From Alphaproteobacteria bacterium (lineage in GTDB: Bacteria; Pseudomonadota; Alphaproteobacteria; UBA8366): a stretch of DNA of 64,000 nt. The stretch covers positions 124,001 through 188,000 of the forward strand of contig JANQKC010000011.1 in assembly GCA_028281325.1 (NCBI GenBank). Direction: 5' to 3'. Below are positions 26,280 through 36,513 of this stretch, piece after piece. A model generated the notes under the pieces. The model was not told where the DNA came from, ran no database searches, and worked only from the letters and a program-made list of their open reading frames with translations. Position 1 is the stretch's first letter; each line of letters opens with the position of its first letter. Both the position numbers and the translations under genes were made by a program.

Positions 26280-26938
26280 CCGCCCGCCCCGCCGCCCATT
26301 GCCGCCAGCGCGGCCTTCGCGGCGGCCAGCTCCGCTTCCAAAGCGTCGATCCGCGCTTGGAATTGCTGCACGGAGGAGTCCAGCACGTTGCGAATGGCGG
26401 GCGCCATCTCGCGCTCGGTGAAGCGTGGCGCGATATGCCGCGGGCAGTTCACGTCCCAAGCCTCGACCGTGAAGACAAGCGCGCGTTCCGGCTGCGCGTC
26501 ATAGCCGTCATCGGCCAACTGCGCCAGCAATGCGGCATCGTCTTCGACGAACCTCGCCCGGCCCCAGAGCTTGACGCGCCGGCGGCCCGCGTAGTCCATC
26601 AGGAAAAGGAAGGCCCGATCATTCTCCGACAGGTTCCCGAGCGAGATGTATTGCCGGTTGCCGCTGAAATCGGCGAAGGCGAGGGTGTGCGCGTCGATCA
26701 CTTTGAGGAAACCCGGCGGGCCGCCGCGATGCTGGATATAGGGTTGGCCGGCCGCATTCGCGGTCGCCATGTAAAAGGAGTCCCGCGCCGCGATGAACGC
26801 CGCAAGGTCGGGCGTGACGCGGTCCGACCATCCGCCCTTTTCCTCCATGCGGGCATAGCCGGCCCGCGAACCGAGCCGGTCCTGTGCCGCCTTCACCGCC
26901 GGCGTAAAGGCGATATCGCTGATGTGTTCCCGATCCAT
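26276..26938 (-). CDS. Pyridoxamine-5'-phosphate-oxidase-fold flavoprotein
   Basis: 220 residues. Split-barrel flavin-binding fold: AARDSFYMATANAAGQPYIQHRGGPPGFLKVID, FADFSGNRQYISLGNLSENDRAFLFLMDYAGRRRVKLWG. Members bind FMN or F420 and can reduce diverse substrates; the specific one is unknown. The C-terminus is a coiled coil SVQQFQARIDALEAELAAAKAALAAM that may drive dimerisation. Its TAA shares four bases (TTAA) with the convergent PEP mutase-family gene. Annotated widely as pyridoxamine 5'-phosphate oxidase family, but it is not PdxH. Confidence 0.88.
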   Translation of the reverse strand: MDREHISDIAFTPAVKAAQDRLGSRAGYARMEEKGGWSDRVTPDLAAFIAARDSFYMATANAAGQPYIQHRGGPPGFLKVIDAHTLAFADFSGNRQYISLGNLSENDRAFLFLMDYAGRRRVKLWGRARFVEDDAALLAQLADDGYDAQPERALVFTVEAWDVNCPRHIAPRFTEREMAPAIRNVLDSSVQQFQARIDALEAELAAAKAALAAMGGGAGG

Positions 26939-27082
26939 GGCGCATTTCCTTCCTGGCCCAGTCTATGCTGTTAGGCTAGCTTTGGTATCGATACTCCTTC
27001 TTCCGCCGGCACATCCAGCGACGCAGCGCCGCGTGTGCCGCTTCGGCAGACATAACCCAGACCACAGGCAAACCCAACACCG

Positions 27083-28609
27083 ATGACGTCCGCGCTTGCC
27101 GATGAGGCGACGCCTACCAAGTCGCTGACCCTGACGACGATTTCGGTCTGTCTTGCCGCCGGCATGCAGTCGATGGATACCTTCGTCGCCGGGATCGCCT
27201 TGCCGCGCATGATGGGCGCCTTTTCCGCCGCGCATGACGAAATCGCCTGGGTCCTCACGTCCTTCCTGATCGCCGTCGCGGTCTTCACGCCGCTCAGCGG
27301 CTGGCTCAGCCAGCAGATCGGCCGCAAGCGGCTGCTGCTGATCGCGGTCGTCGGGTTCTGCGCCGCCTCGGTGCTCGCCGGCCTGTCCAACACGATTTCC
27401 CAGATCGTCCCCGCGCGCTTCATTCAGGGCGTTTTCGGCGCGGCGCTGGTTCCCCTGTCGCAACAAATCCTGCTCGACATCTACCCGCGCGAGCGCCACG
27501 GCATGGCCATGGCCTGGTTCAACATCGGCATGCTGGTCGGCCTGATCATCGGGCCGCTGCTGGGCGGCTACATCACGGAATACTATTCGTGGCGGTACGT
27601 CTTCTTCATCAACATTCCCACCGGCATCTTCGCCTTCACGATGATCAGCATCTATGTGCGCGAAACCGAGCGTAAACCGCGGCAATTCGATTTCACCGGC
27701 TTCTTCGCGCTCGCCATCGCCCTGATCTCCTTCCAACTGATGCTCGACCGCGGCGAGCGCCTGGATTGGTTCGCCTCGTCCGAAATCGTGATCGTGGCCG
27801 GAATCGCGGTCGCGGCCTTTTATGTTTTCGTGGTCCACATCATGACGGCCCGAAACCCCTTCGTCGATCCGGCGCTGTTCAAGAACCGCAATTTCGCGAT
27901 CGGCATGGTCTATATCTTCACCTTGGCGGTCCTGATCTTCGGCTTTCTCGGCATTTTCCCGGCGATGCTGCAGAACCAACTCGGCTATTCGGTGATGGCG
28001 TCCGGCATGCTGCTGTCGCCGCGCGGAATCGCCACCTTCATCGCGTCGCTGGCGGCCGGCATGCTGTTCGGCCGCATCGGTCCGCGGCCGATCATCTTCG
28101 TCGCGTTGATCATCATGGGAATTTCGTTGTGGCGCATGTCCACCTTCACGCCGGACGTGGACCAAGCCACGGTGCTATACACGATCTGCCTGCAGGGTCT
28201 CGGTTTCGGCATGCTGTCGACCACGGCGACCGCGGCCGCCTATATGACGCTGACGCCCGAACTGCGCCCGGACGGCACGGCCTTCCTCTCTCTCGCGCGA
28301 CGGATCGGTGCCAGCATCGGCGTGTCCTTCCTGGTCAGCCAGCTCCTGCGGTTCAAGCAGGCGAACCAAGCCGCGCTCAACGAAAACATCAGTCTCTATA
28401 ACGAGCGCCTGCGCCAAGTACCGTTGCCGGAGGGCTGGAGCCTGTCCGACCCGGAAGGGCTCGACGCGTTGCATCGGATGATCGAGCAGCATGCGGAATT
28501 CATGGCCTATCTGGACGATTTCCGGCTGCTGGCGGTCATCGTCGTCTTCCTGGCGCCCTTCGTCTTCCTGATGCGAATCGAGAAGCTGCCGGAAACCAAG
28601 AAATCCTAA
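27083..28609 (+). CDS. DHA2-family MFS drug exporter (EmrB/QacA type)
   Basis: 508 residues with 14 hydrophobic segments. Motifs: MQSMDTFVAGIALPRMMGAF in helix 1 with the DHA2 D..I.NVALP-like pattern, GWLSQQIGRKRLLL (motif A), and RFIQGVFGAALVPLSQQILLDIYP (motif B). Pumps hydrophobic compounds using the proton gradient across the inner membrane. No EmrA membrane-fusion gene accompanies it. Start ATG 27083 lies 144 bases from the divergent flavoprotein start. Its TAA overlaps the convergent ccoS stop. Confidence 0.92.
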   Translation: MTSALADEATPTKSLTLTTISVCLAAGMQSMDTFVAGIALPRMMGAFSAAHDEIAWVLTSFLIAVAVFTPLSGWLSQQIGRKRLLLIAVVGFCAASVLAGLSNTISQIVPARFIQGVFGAALVPLSQQILLDIYPRERHGMAMAWFNIGMLVGLIIGPLLGGYITEYYSWRYVFFINIPTGIFAFTMISIYVRETERKPRQFDFTGFFALAIALISFQLMLDRGERLDWFASSEIVIVAGIAVAAFYVFVVHIMTARNPFVDPALFKNRNFAIGMVYIFTLAVLIFGFLGIFPAMLQNQLGYSVMASGMLLSPRGIATFIASLAAGMLFGRIGPRPIIFVALIIMGISLWRMSTFTPDVDQATVLYTICLQGLGFGMLSTTATAAAYMTLTPELRPDGTAFLSLARRIGASIGVSFLVSQLLRFKQANQAALNENISLYNERLRQVPLPEGWSLSDPEGLDALHRMIEQHAEFMAYLDDFRLLAVIVVFLAPFVFLMRIEKLPETKKS

Positions 28610-28779
28610 CCGTCGTCTTTCTTGTTCTTATCCTTATCCGCATCGTCGTCGAACAGGATACGGCTGGCCGCGCCATCGAGATCCTCGAACTGGTCGGTCT
28701 TGATCGCCCAGAGGAAGGCGACCAACCCGAGGAGCCCCAGGAACAGCGCGATCGGAATGAGATAGAGAAGCCCGCTCAC
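28606..28779 (-). CDS. ccoS: cbb3 oxidase maturation protein CcoS
   Basis: 57 residues: MSGLLYLIPIALFLGLLGLV then AFLWAIKTDQFEDLDGAASR and a Lys/Asp-rich tail. One transmembrane helix followed by the WAIKTDQFEDLD signature is diagnostic of CcoS, which is needed for heme/copper insertion into CcoN. GTG 28779 overlaps the ccoI stop (GTGA). Its stop overlaps the stop of the convergent MFS gene. Last gene of the cco cluster. Confidence 0.93.
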   Translation of the reverse strand: MSGLLYLIPIALFLGLLGLVAFLWAIKTDQFEDLDGAASRILFDDDADKDKNKKDDG

Positions 28780-30995
28780 GACCGGCGCATCCGGCCCAGT
28801 CGGAGGGCGTTACAGATCACGATAATCGACGACGTGCTCATCGCGACGGCCGCAATCAGCGGCGTCACCAGGCCGGCCATGGCGAGCGGCACGGTCAACA
28901 CGTTGTAGGTGAACGCCAATGCGAAGTTCTGCCGCACCAGCGAATCGGCGCGGCGGGCGACCCGAAGCGTTTCGGCCACCGGCGCCAGATGCTGCCCTTG
29001 GAACACGACGTCGGAGGCGGTCTGGCTGATGTCCGCTGCCGTCGCCGGCGACAGGGACGCGCTGGCCGCCGCCAGCGCCGGCGCGTCGTTCAAGCCGTCG
29101 CCGACCATGCAGACGCGACGGCCTTGCCGCGCGAGTTCCTCCAGTCGGGCGATCTTGTCCGCCGGCTTGGCGCCCGCCCGTGTCCGGTCGACCGACAGCG
29201 CCTCGGCGACCCGTGCGACCGCCGCCGGGCGATCGCCGGAAAGAATTTCCACCGTCATCCCATCGTCGCGCAGCGCCTGTATCGTTTCGGCCGCATCGTC
29301 CCGAATCGTATCGATGAAGGCGAACCGCACCGGGTCACGCCCCGGGCGGGCAAGCCAAAGTTCCGGCATGTCGGACGTCGATTCCGTCGCGCCGCACCAG
29401 TCGCCGCGACCGAGCCGGGTTTCGCCGCGCGCCGTCACGCGCCGCAGACCGTGCCCCGGTACTTCCTCCACGCCGCTCGCGGCAGGCACTGCGGGCGCCA
29501 TGTCGGTCAGCGCGCGTGCGAGCGGATGCAAACTTACCGCGGCGAGGCAGGCCGCGCTTCGAAGATCCTCTTGCGTCCAGGCCCCGTCGATGAGCAGTTT
29601 CGGCAAGCCTTCGGTCAGCGTTCCGGTCTTGTCGAACACGACGGTATCGACTTGGGCAAGCCGTTCCAACGCAGTCGGCGACTTCACGAGAATTCCTTGC
29701 CGGAACAACCGATTCGCCGCCACGACCTGCACGACCGGCACCGCAAGCGCCAGGGCGCACGGACAGGTTATGATCAATACGGCGACGGCAATCAGCAGCG
29801 CGTCCTGCCACGCCACCGCGCCGAAAAAGAACCAGCCGACAAACGCGACCGCCGCCAGGATATGCACCACCGGCGCGTAAATCTTGACGATCCGCGCCGC
29901 CACATCCACGTAGCGCGCGCGGCGTTGCTCCGCAGCCTCCAACAGCCGGCCGATTTCCGCCAGCAGCGTGTCATTGCCGGCGGCGGCGACTTCGACCGTC
30001 AAGGCCGCCGTCAGGTTGACCGCCCCGGCATGAACCGCGCTGCCTTCGCGAACCGTGACCGGAATGCTTTCGCCGGTAATCAGGCTGCCATCGACATCGG
30101 AAACGCCGCCGATCACCTGACCGTCGACCGGAATACGCCCGCCGGCGGCCACCAAAACGCGCATGCCGGGCCGCACCTCCTCCGGCGGGAGCGGCTGCGT
30201 CGTGCCGTCCGCGTTCAACACCGTCACCGCCGATGCGTTCAGGGCGAGCAGATGCTCGACCGCCGACCGGGCGCGGCCGCGCGCGCTCTGTTCGAGAAAG
30301 CGGCCGATCAGCAGGAAGAACAACAGGGCCGTGGCGGAGTCGAAATAAACGTGATCCGCGCCGCGCGCCGTTTCGATCAGGCTCATCGCCGTCGCCATCA
30401 GAACGGCCAGCGATATCGGCACGTCCATGTTGGCGCGCCGGCCCTTCAGCGCCGCGGCGGCGGACTCGAAAAACGGCATGCCCGCATAGGCCACCGCCGG
30501 CACCGCGATCAAGGCCGAAATCCAGTGCATCAGCGACCGTGTCACCGGCTGCATGTCCTGCGCCAATCCGGCCCATACCGCGACCGACAGCAGCATGATG
30601 TTCGCCGTGGCGAACCCGGCCACGGCCATCGCCCGGACCAACCGTTTGCGCGTCTGGTCGAAATCGCTCGACAGTTTTTCCGGGTTGAACGGGACGAGGC
30701 GGAAGCCCAACTCCTCGATATCGGCGATGACAGATTGAACGTCCACAACAGCGGGCTGCCACGTCAGCGACAGCCGCCGCGCCGTCAGATTCACGCGGCC
30801 TTCGACGACGCCGCGGATCTTTTCGAGCCGGGTCTCGATACGGTTCTGGCAGCCGGCGCAATGCATGCCGTCCACAAGCAACCGCATGCCATAATGGCCG
30901 TCATCGGTCCGTTGGATGTAGGACTCTAGACTGCCGCCCAGCGCGGGATTCGCCCGGATTGATGATGGTTCGGTCTTTTCGATGACATCTGTCAT
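28776..30995 (-). CDS. ccoI: Copper-exporting P-type ATPase for cbb3 assembly
   Basis: 739 residues, FixI/CcoI. An N-terminal heavy-metal domain has GMHCAGC (C46, C49), then eight transmembrane segments with CPCALALAVP as the copper-binding CPC, phosphorylation motif DKTGTLTEG (phosphorylated Asp), GDGLNDAPA and the HP locus at LHPLARAL. It delivers copper for the cbb3 oxidase. ATG 30995 overlaps the ccoH stop by four bases. Confidence 0.95.
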   Translation of the reverse strand: MTDVIEKTEPSSIRANPALGGSLESYIQRTDDGHYGMRLLVDGMHCAGCQNRIETRLEKIRGVVEGRVNLTARRLSLTWQPAVVDVQSVIADIEELGFRLVPFNPEKLSSDFDQTRKRLVRAMAVAGFATANIMLLSVAVWAGLAQDMQPVTRSLMHWISALIAVPAVAYAGMPFFESAAAALKGRRANMDVPISLAVLMATAMSLIETARGADHVYFDSATALLFFLLIGRFLEQSARGRARSAVEHLLALNASAVTVLNADGTTQPLPPEEVRPGMRVLVAAGGRIPVDGQVIGGVSDVDGSLITGESIPVTVREGSAVHAGAVNLTAALTVEVAAAGNDTLLAEIGRLLEAAEQRRARYVDVAARIVKIYAPVVHILAAVAFVGWFFFGAVAWQDALLIAVAVLIITCPCALALAVPVVQVVAANRLFRQGILVKSPTALERLAQVDTVVFDKTGTLTEGLPKLLIDGAWTQEDLRSAACLAAVSLHPLARALTDMAPAVPAASGVEEVPGHGLRRVTARGETRLGRGDWCGATESTSDMPELWLARPGRDPVRFAFIDTIRDDAAETIQALRDDGMTVEILSGDRPAAVARVAEALSVDRTRAGAKPADKIARLEELARQGRRVCMVGDGLNDAPALAAASASLSPATAADISQTASDVVFQGQHLAPVAETLRVARRADSLVRQNFALAFTYNVLTVPLAMAGLVTPLIAAVAMSTSSIIVICNALRLGRMRRS

Positions 30996-31486
30996 CTAGG
31001 CACTTGGACGCGTTGGGTTATCTGGTAACGACCCCTGCTGTGCTCCGCGATCACGTCGACATCCCATTGCCCGGCCAACGGTATCTCGGCGCGCGCCACA
31101 TACTGGCCCCCGCCCAGGTCCTGCAGGCGCACGGTGAAGTCATTGCCGACATGGGTCGGCCGCAGGAAATGCGCCGTGACGGAGGCACCCACGACGCCCG
31201 CCGCGGCCTTGTCGATCAGCCGGAAACGAAGCGTGGAATCGCCGTCGCGGCCGGGCTCGACCGCAATGGACCCCGTCCATCCCATCGCCTTTTGCGCCGC
31301 CACCGCTTCCAGCGTGCGATTATGCGTGAGGCCCCTGATATAATGCCTCTCGCCGTTCAGGCCGGTCCAGCTGGACAAGGCGGCATAGACCAGCATCCCG
31401 TTTGCGAAAAGAACGACACCGAAAAAAACGAAGAACAGGTACGGCAGATAACGGTCGGACGGTCGCGCCTCGGATGCGTCATTCAT
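30992..31486 (-). CDS. ccoH: cbb3 oxidase accessory protein CcoH/FixH
   Basis: 164 residues. One N-terminal transmembrane helix (PYLFFVFFGVVLFANGMLVYAA) and a periplasmic domain of the FixH family (GLTHNRTLEAVAAQKAMGW, FTVRLQDLGGGQYVARAEIPLAGQWDVDV). It assists CcoI/CcoG in oxidase assembly. Both ends overlap the neighbours by four bases, fitting ccoG-ccoH-ccoI-ccoS. Confidence 0.93.
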   Translation of the reverse strand: MNDASEARPSDRYLPYLFFVFFGVVLFANGMLVYAALSSWTGLNGERHYIRGLTHNRTLEAVAAQKAMGWTGSIAVEPGRDGDSTLRFRLIDKAAAGVVGASVTAHFLRPTHVGNDFTVRLQDLGGGQYVARAEIPLAGQWDVDVIAEHSRGRYQITQRVQVPR

Positions 31487-32949
31487 TTTTCCGGTCCTCT
31501 GAATACCGATTCATGGCGGCTCGTCACGCCCCCCTCCACGATCGGGTGTTGCGACAGGACGAAATCAAACGGCACCGTCCCCGATTTCAGACTATCGCGC
31601 GGAACGCGGACGTAAATGCGGTATGTCGTCACTGCATCCGGCGCCGCGGTCAAGTATACGGTCGGCGAAGCGGTGTCTTGTCCGACGACGGACATCGATT
31701 CGCCCGGCAGTCCGTCGACATCGAGCACGTAGCCTTGTTCGGACCGCTGCTTGTTGAGAATCTTGATGGTGAAGCCGTTCCGGATCGATCCGTCCGTCAG
31801 CCGCACGAATAGGGGATTCCGGTCGCGCAGAACGTTGACGTCGACGACCGGGCGCGTCCAGAGCGACGCCATGATCACGACGCCGACGATCACCAGGAGC
31901 ACGGTATATATGATTGTCCGGGGACGGATCAGGCGATATTTCGCCGTCTGTCCTTGCGCGCGCGCATTCTGACGGTTTATCGAATCATAGGCGATCAAGT
32001 TGGCCGGCCGTCCGACCCGCGCCATGACGTCGTTGCAAGCGTCGATGCACAGGCCGCATCCGATGCATTCCAGTTGATTGCCGTCACGAATGTCGATTCC
32101 CGTGGGACAAACGGCGACGCACTGATTGCAGGCGACGCAGTCGCCGCGGCCGTCCCAGTCGGTGCCCTTCTTGTGCGGACCGCGCGGCTCGCCGCGCCAC
32201 GCCTCGTAGGTCACGATCAGCGAATCCTCGTCGAACATCGCCGCCTGGAACCGTGGCCACGGACACATATAGGTGCAGACCTGTTCGCGGGCGAAACCGG
32301 CCAGCAGATAGGTCGTGGCGGTGAACAAGCCGATAAAAAACAGCACCGATGGCGTGACCTGCCACAGGAGGATGTCGTTGACCAAGGTCGGCGCGTCGTT
32401 GAAATACATGATCCACGCGCCGCCCGTCAGCAGCGACAGGAGTATCCAAACCCCGTGTTTAAGCGACCGCTTGGCCACCTTAGCCACCGTCCAGCCCGAC
32501 TTGTCCAAACGGATACGCGCGGCGCGGTCGCCCTCGACCAGCCGCTCGACCCACATGAACAGGTCGGTCCATACGGTCTGGGGGCAGGTGAAACCGCACC
32601 AGACGCGGCCGAACAAGGCGGTGGCCAGGAACAGTCCGAACGCGCCGATCAGCAGCAACCCGGCGAGGTAGTAGACCTCCTGCGGCCAAATCTCGATCCA
32701 CAGGAAATAGGCGCGGCGGGCCGGCATATCGATCAGGAAAGCTTGATCGGGCGCGCCCGGCCCACGGTCCCAACGCAACCACGGCGCAATGTAATAGACG
32801 CCGAGAAGCACGATGAGCACGGCCCATTTGTAGCGCCGCACCACGCCGGCGACCTCTTTCGGGAAAATCTTTACCCGCGCCGCATAGAGCGGCAGGTCCT
32901 TTTGCTGCTCCCGGACCGATGCAGCGTCTTCGTATTGGACTTCAGACAT
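31483..32949 (-). CDS. ccoG: cbb3 assembly ferredoxin-type membrane protein CcoG
   Basis: 488 residues from ATG 32949 (GTG 32955 is an alternative). Several N-terminal transmembrane segments, including WCGFTCPQTVWTDLFMW, followed by ferredoxin clusters CVACNQCVAVCPTGIDI and CIGCGLCIDACNDV, and a C-terminal periplasmic Ig-like domain. CcoG reduces Cu(II) for oxidase maturation. Overlaps ccoH; 48 bases downstream of ccoP, starting the second transcription block or continuing the first. Confidence 0.94.
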   Translation of the reverse strand: MSEVQYEDAASVREQQKDLPLYAARVKIFPKEVAGVVRRYKWAVLIVLLGVYYIAPWLRWDRGPGAPDQAFLIDMPARRAYFLWIEIWPQEVYYLAGLLLIGAFGLFLATALFGRVWCGFTCPQTVWTDLFMWVERLVEGDRAARIRLDKSGWTVAKVAKRSLKHGVWILLSLLTGGAWIMYFNDAPTLVNDILLWQVTPSVLFFIGLFTATTYLLAGFAREQVCTYMCPWPRFQAAMFDEDSLIVTYEAWRGEPRGPHKKGTDWDGRGDCVACNQCVAVCPTGIDIRDGNQLECIGCGLCIDACNDVMARVGRPANLIAYDSINRQNARAQGQTAKYRLIRPRTIIYTVLLVIVGVVIMASLWTRPVVDVNVLRDRNPLFVRLTDGSIRNGFTIKILNKQRSEQGYVLDVDGLPGESMSVVGQDTASPTVYLTAAPDAVTTYRIYVRVPRDSLKSGTVPFDFVLSQHPIVEGGVTSRHESVFRGPEK

Positions 32950-32997
32950 CGTCACCGCTCACTGGGTCGTCGCTCACTGGCGCTGGCTGGTCGGCGG

Positions 32998-33870
32998 TTA
33001 CTGTCCGCCGCCTAGCGAATGCACATACACGGTCAGCATCTTGATCGTCGATTCGTCCAGCCGCCCGCTCCAGGACGGCATGACGCCATGCTGCGGGTTG
33101 CCGATCTGCGCCGCAACGAGGTCCGCCGTCCCGCCATACTGCCAGATGTCGTTGGACAGACGCGGCGAGCCGAGTTCCTGGTTGCCTTCGCCCTTCGCGC
33201 CATGACAAACGCCGCATTGTTCGGCATAGATCGGCGCGCCACGGGCCGCGGCAGCCGGATCGTCGGCGCGGTTAACGAATGCCAGAACATATTGTGTCAC
33301 GTCGGCAATCTGTTCGGTCGTCAAGATCTCATCGGCAAGGAAGCGCGGCATCTCGGACACCCGCGTGTCGTCGTCTTGATCCCATCGGATACCGTGCAGC
33401 AACGTGGTTTGAATCGCATCGAGCGACCCGCCCCACAGCCAGTCATCATCCGCCAAATTCGGGAACCCGGCCCGGCCGGCGCCGCCGGCCGCGTGACAGG
33501 GCGCGCAGTTGTCGGCAAAGGCCGACTTCCCGCCGGCCAGGGCGAAATTCAGCAAATCCGCGTCCTCGCGTATCTCCGCCGGCGTCGCCGCGGCGATGCG
33601 GTCGAAGAACCCGGCCTGCGACTCACGGTGCGCCACCAAATCCGCTTCGAGCGCGTGGCGTTCCGTATAACCGAGAATGCCCTTCGTATACCCCGTAATG
33701 CCCGGTATGGCGGGGTACAGCACCATGTAGATGATCGAAATCAGGATCGATGCGTAGAATACGTACAACCACCAGCGCGGCAGGGGATTGTCCATTTCCT
33801 GAATGCCATCCCACTCGTGGCTGCGGATTTCCGTCCCGGTAATCGCGTCTTTTTCCGGTTTAGTCGGCAT
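32998..33870 (-). CDS. ccoP: cbb3 oxidase subunit III (diheme cytochrome c)
   Basis: 290 residues. One transmembrane helix at ~33-52 anchors two periplasmic cytochrome c domains with heme sites CAPCH (122-126) and CGVCH (219-223). It accepts electrons from cytochrome bc1/soluble c and passes them to CcoO and CcoN. AGGAGAGAAAG precedes ATG 33870. Directly after ccoQ. Confidence 0.96.
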   Translation of the reverse strand: MPTKPEKDAITGTEIRSHEWDGIQEMDNPLPRWWLYVFYASILISIIYMVLYPAIPGITGYTKGILGYTERHALEADLVAHRESQAGFFDRIAAATPAEIREDADLLNFALAGGKSAFADNCAPCHAAGGAGRAGFPNLADDDWLWGGSLDAIQTTLLHGIRWDQDDDTRVSEMPRFLADEILTTEQIADVTQYVLAFVNRADDPAAAARGAPIYAEQCGVCHGAKGEGNQELGSPRLSNDIWQYGGTADLVAAQIGNPQHGVMPSWSGRLDESTIKMLTVYVHSLGGGQ

Positions 33871-33879
33871 CTTTCTCTC

Positions 33880-34056
33880 CTAGGACGGTTGCCCGTTTTC
33901 CTCGTCTTCGCGGAAGGGAATCTTCGCGTGATCTTCCATGCGTTCCTTCTGGCGGCGCGACGGCCACCACGTCCAGGCGACGATCGCCACGAAAAGGATC
34001 ACGAAAAGCAGCACCCAAATCGGATACAGCGTGTCGGCAATGGCTTTCATATCCAT
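33880..34056 (-). CDS. ccoQ: cbb3 oxidase subunit IV
   Basis: 58 residues: MDMKAIADTLYPIWVLLFVI then a Trp-rich helix end (VAIVAWTWWPSRRQKERMED). One transmembrane segment; CcoQ stabilises the oxidase and CcoP. AAGGAGGGG lies upstream of ATG 34056. It is between ccoO and ccoP. Confidence 0.92.
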   Translation of the reverse strand: MDMKAIADTLYPIWVLLFVILFVAIVAWTWWPSRRQKERMEDHAKIPFREDEENGQPS

Positions 34057-34067
34057 GTCGCCCCTCC

Positions 34068-34793
34068 TTACTGCCGCAGATCGTCGGCGCGGTATTGCGA
34101 GAAGTCGACCAGCGTCCCAAGCATCTGCAGGTAGGCGATCAACGCATCCATCTCGGTCACGTTGCTCGGGTCGCCGTCGAAGGCGGCGACGACGGCTTTC
34201 GGATAGCGTTGCATCAATCCATCGGTATCGGCGTCGGGATTGGCCTGCGCCAACAGGTCGGCCAAGGCGTTCTCGACCATCTCGTCGGTATACGGCACAC
34301 CGACGATCTGATTGGCCCTCAAGTGGTCCGCGATATCGTCGGTCCGGATCGGCCGGTCGAGCATGAAAGCGTAGCTCGGCATGATGGATTCCGGCACCAC
34401 GGCGCGCGGATCGACCATATGCGCCACATGCCATTCGTTCGAATACTTGCCGCCGACCCGCGCGAGATCGGGACCGGTACGCTTCGAGCCCCACTGGAAG
34501 GGATGGTCATACATGCTCTCGGCCGCGATGCTGTAGTGGCCATAGCGCTCCACCTCGTCGCGGAAGGGCCGAATCTGCTGCGAATGGCAGGTGTAGCATC
34601 CTTCGCGGATGTAGATGTTCCGGCCGACCAGTTCCAGCGGCGAGTAAGGACGCATGCCTTGCACCTTCTCGATCGTGCTCTGGATCGTATACAGCGGCAC
34701 GATTTCGACGATGCCGCCGATCGCCACCACGATCAGCGTGAGAACCATCATCAGCCCGACATTCTTTTCGATTTTTTCGTGTTTGATGAACAT
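34068..34793 (-). CDS. ccoO: cbb3 oxidase subunit II (monoheme cytochrome c)
   Basis: 241 residues. N-terminal membrane anchor ([24 protein letters not shown]) and one heme c site [13 protein letters not shown] (C66, C69, H70); the distal Met ligand is in SIMPSYAFM. Transfers electrons from CcoP to CcoN. Follows ccoN after 12 bases. Confidence 0.96.
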   Translation of the reverse strand: MFIKHEKIEKNVGLMMVLTLIVVAIGGIVEIVPLYTIQSTIEKVQGMRPYSPLELVGRNIYIREGCYTCHSQQIRPFRDEVERYGHYSIAAESMYDHPFQWGSKRTGPDLARVGGKYSNEWHVAHMVDPRAVVPESIMPSYAFMLDRPIRTDDIADHLRANQIVGVPYTDEMVENALADLLAQANPDADTDGLMQRYPKAVVAAFDGDPSNVTEMDALIAYLQMLGTLVDFSQYRADDLRQ

Positions 34794-34805
34794 GGCCGAT
34801 GCTCC

Positions 34806-36299
34806 CTATTCCGCCGGCGCGGCTGCGGCTTGCGGCGTCACGAACGCCTTCTCCTCCCGCAGGTCGCCGCGCGCCGTGCGCACGAGGTTGTAGATCATGA
34901 TGATAGACCCGATCAGGAAGAGAATGCCGCCGCCCGCGCGGACCACATAGAACGGATGCATCGCTTCGACGGTCTCCACGAAGGAATACTGCAGGAAACC
35001 GAGGCTGTCATACGACCGCCACATCAACCCTTGCAGAATGCCCGAGACCCACATCGAGGTGATGTACAACACGATGCCGATGGTCGAGACCCAGAAGTGA
35101 TAGGAGACAAGGCGCAGACTGTAGAGCCGCTCCCGCTTCCAGAGCCGCGGCACCAAGAAGTACAACGCGCCGAAGCTGATGAAGGCGACCCAGCCGAGCG
35201 CGCCGGAATGCACGTGCCCGATGGTCCAGTCCGTATAATGCGACAGCGCATTGACCTGTTTCACCGACATCAGCGGGCCCTCGAAGGTGGCCATGCCATA
35301 GAAGGCGACCGAGGTGACCAGCATGCGCAGCACGGGGTCGGTACGCAGCTTATACCAGGCGCCGGACAACGTCATGATGCCATTGATCATGCCGCCCCAG
35401 GACGGCATCCACAGCATGATCGAGAAGGTCATGCCGAGGGTCTGCGCCCAATCCGGCAGCGCGGTGTAATGCAGATGATGCGGGCCGGCCCAGATGTACA
35501 GGAAGATCAGCGACCAGAAATGGACGATCGACAGGCGGTAGGAGTAAACCGGGCGTTCGGCCTGTTTCGGGATCAGGTAATACATCATCCCGAGGAAGCC
35601 GGCGGTCAGGAAGAAGCCGACCGCGTTATGCCCGTACCACCACTGGGTCAGCGCGTCCTGGACGCCGGCATAGGCGATGTAGCTCTTCGCCCCGAAGAAC
35701 GAGACGGGCACCGCGAGATTGTTCACCACATGCAGCATCGCGATGGTCACGATGAAGGCGAGGTAGAACCAGTTCGCGACATAGATATGCGGTTCCCGTC
35801 GGCGCATGATGGTCCCGACGAAGACGACCAGGTAGACGACCCAGACGATGGTCAGCCAGAGGTCGACGAACCATTCCGGCTCGGCGTATTCCTTGCTCTG
35901 CGTGATGCCGAAGACGTAGCCGAGGGCGGCCATGACGATGAAGGCCTGATATCCCCAGAAGATGAAGCGCGCGACATCCGGACCGCCGAACAGGGTCGCC
36001 CGACAGGTGCGCTGCACGACGTAGAACGATGTCGCGAAGAGCGCGTTGCCGCCGAAGGCGAAGATCGCCGCGCTGGTGTGCACCGGCCGCAACCGGCCGA
36101 ACGAGGTCCATTCGAATCCGAGGTTCAGGACCGGAAAGGCGAGTTGCAGCGCGATAATGACGCCGACCGCAATGGCCGCCACGCCCCAGAACGCCGTCGC
36201 GATGACAAACAGCCGGACGACATCCTCATTATAAACAATAACCTCTCTGTCCTCCGAAGCGTGCTCGGCCGCCCCGGGCATGCTGGACACTACCGCCAT
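34806..36299 (-). CDS. ccoN: cbb3 oxidase catalytic subunit I
   Basis: 497 residues, 12 membrane helices, heme-copper oxidase type C. Histidine ligands and proton-path segments: [48 protein letters not shown] and [21 protein letters not shown] lies upstream of ATG 36299. The subunit reduces oxygen at high affinity and pumps protons. Expression is expected under low oxygen because of the FNR/FixK box ~95 bases upstream. Confidence 0.97.
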   Translation of the reverse strand: MAVVSSMPGAAEHASEDREVIVYNEDVVRLFVIATAFWGVAAIAVGVIIALQLAFPVLNLGFEWTSFGRLRPVHTSAAIFAFGGNALFATSFYVVQRTCRATLFGGPDVARFIFWGYQAFIVMAALGYVFGITQSKEYAEPEWFVDLWLTIVWVVYLVVFVGTIMRRREPHIYVANWFYLAFIVTIAMLHVVNNLAVPVSFFGAKSYIAYAGVQDALTQWWYGHNAVGFFLTAGFLGMMYYLIPKQAERPVYSYRLSIVHFWSLIFLYIWAGPHHLHYTALPDWAQTLGMTFSIMLWMPSWGGMINGIMTLSGAWYKLRTDPVLRMLVTSVAFYGMATFEGPLMSVKQVNALSHYTDWTIGHVHSGALGWVAFISFGALYFLVPRLWKRERLYSLRLVSYHFWVSTIGIVLYITSMWVSGILQGLMWRSYDSLGFLQYSFVETVEAMHPFYVVRAGGGILFLIGSIIMIYNLVRTARGDLREEKAFVTPQAAAAPAE

Positions 36300-36389
36300 G
36301 CCTCAATCTCCCTTTCCCTAACACGCCAAGCGGAACGGTCGGCTCCGCCGTGGTCCGCAGCACACTTACCGAAGATTGTGCAATGCACA

Positions 36390-36403
36390 TTGATTTCGAT
36401 CAA
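36390..36403. promoter_or_regulatory. FNR/FixK-type box
   Basis: TTGATTTCGATCAA: perfect TTGAT-N4-ATCAA, the consensus for FNR/FixK/Anr activators. It lies ~90 bases before ccoN and ~110 bases before the divergent small membrane protein, so it may control both. Confidence 0.85.
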
Positions 36404-36513
36404 AACTGCGCGGGAATGGTATAGACACCTTCGGCGTGGAAATGCTACCCCCGAATTACCGGGTGCGACGACGTGAACAGATTCATAAAAACTTAACCGA
36501 AAAGGACGCGACA

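Noticed and set aside
28989..30929. 646-codon plus-strand open frame
   Set aside because: Antisense to ccoI; composition typical of reverse frames in GC-rich DNA, no ribosome site.
34095..36476. 793-codon open frame on the plus strand
   Set aside because: Antisense shadow of ccoN/ccoO; His/Arg/Asp-rich composition with no motif, and the minus-strand oxidase genes are unambiguous.
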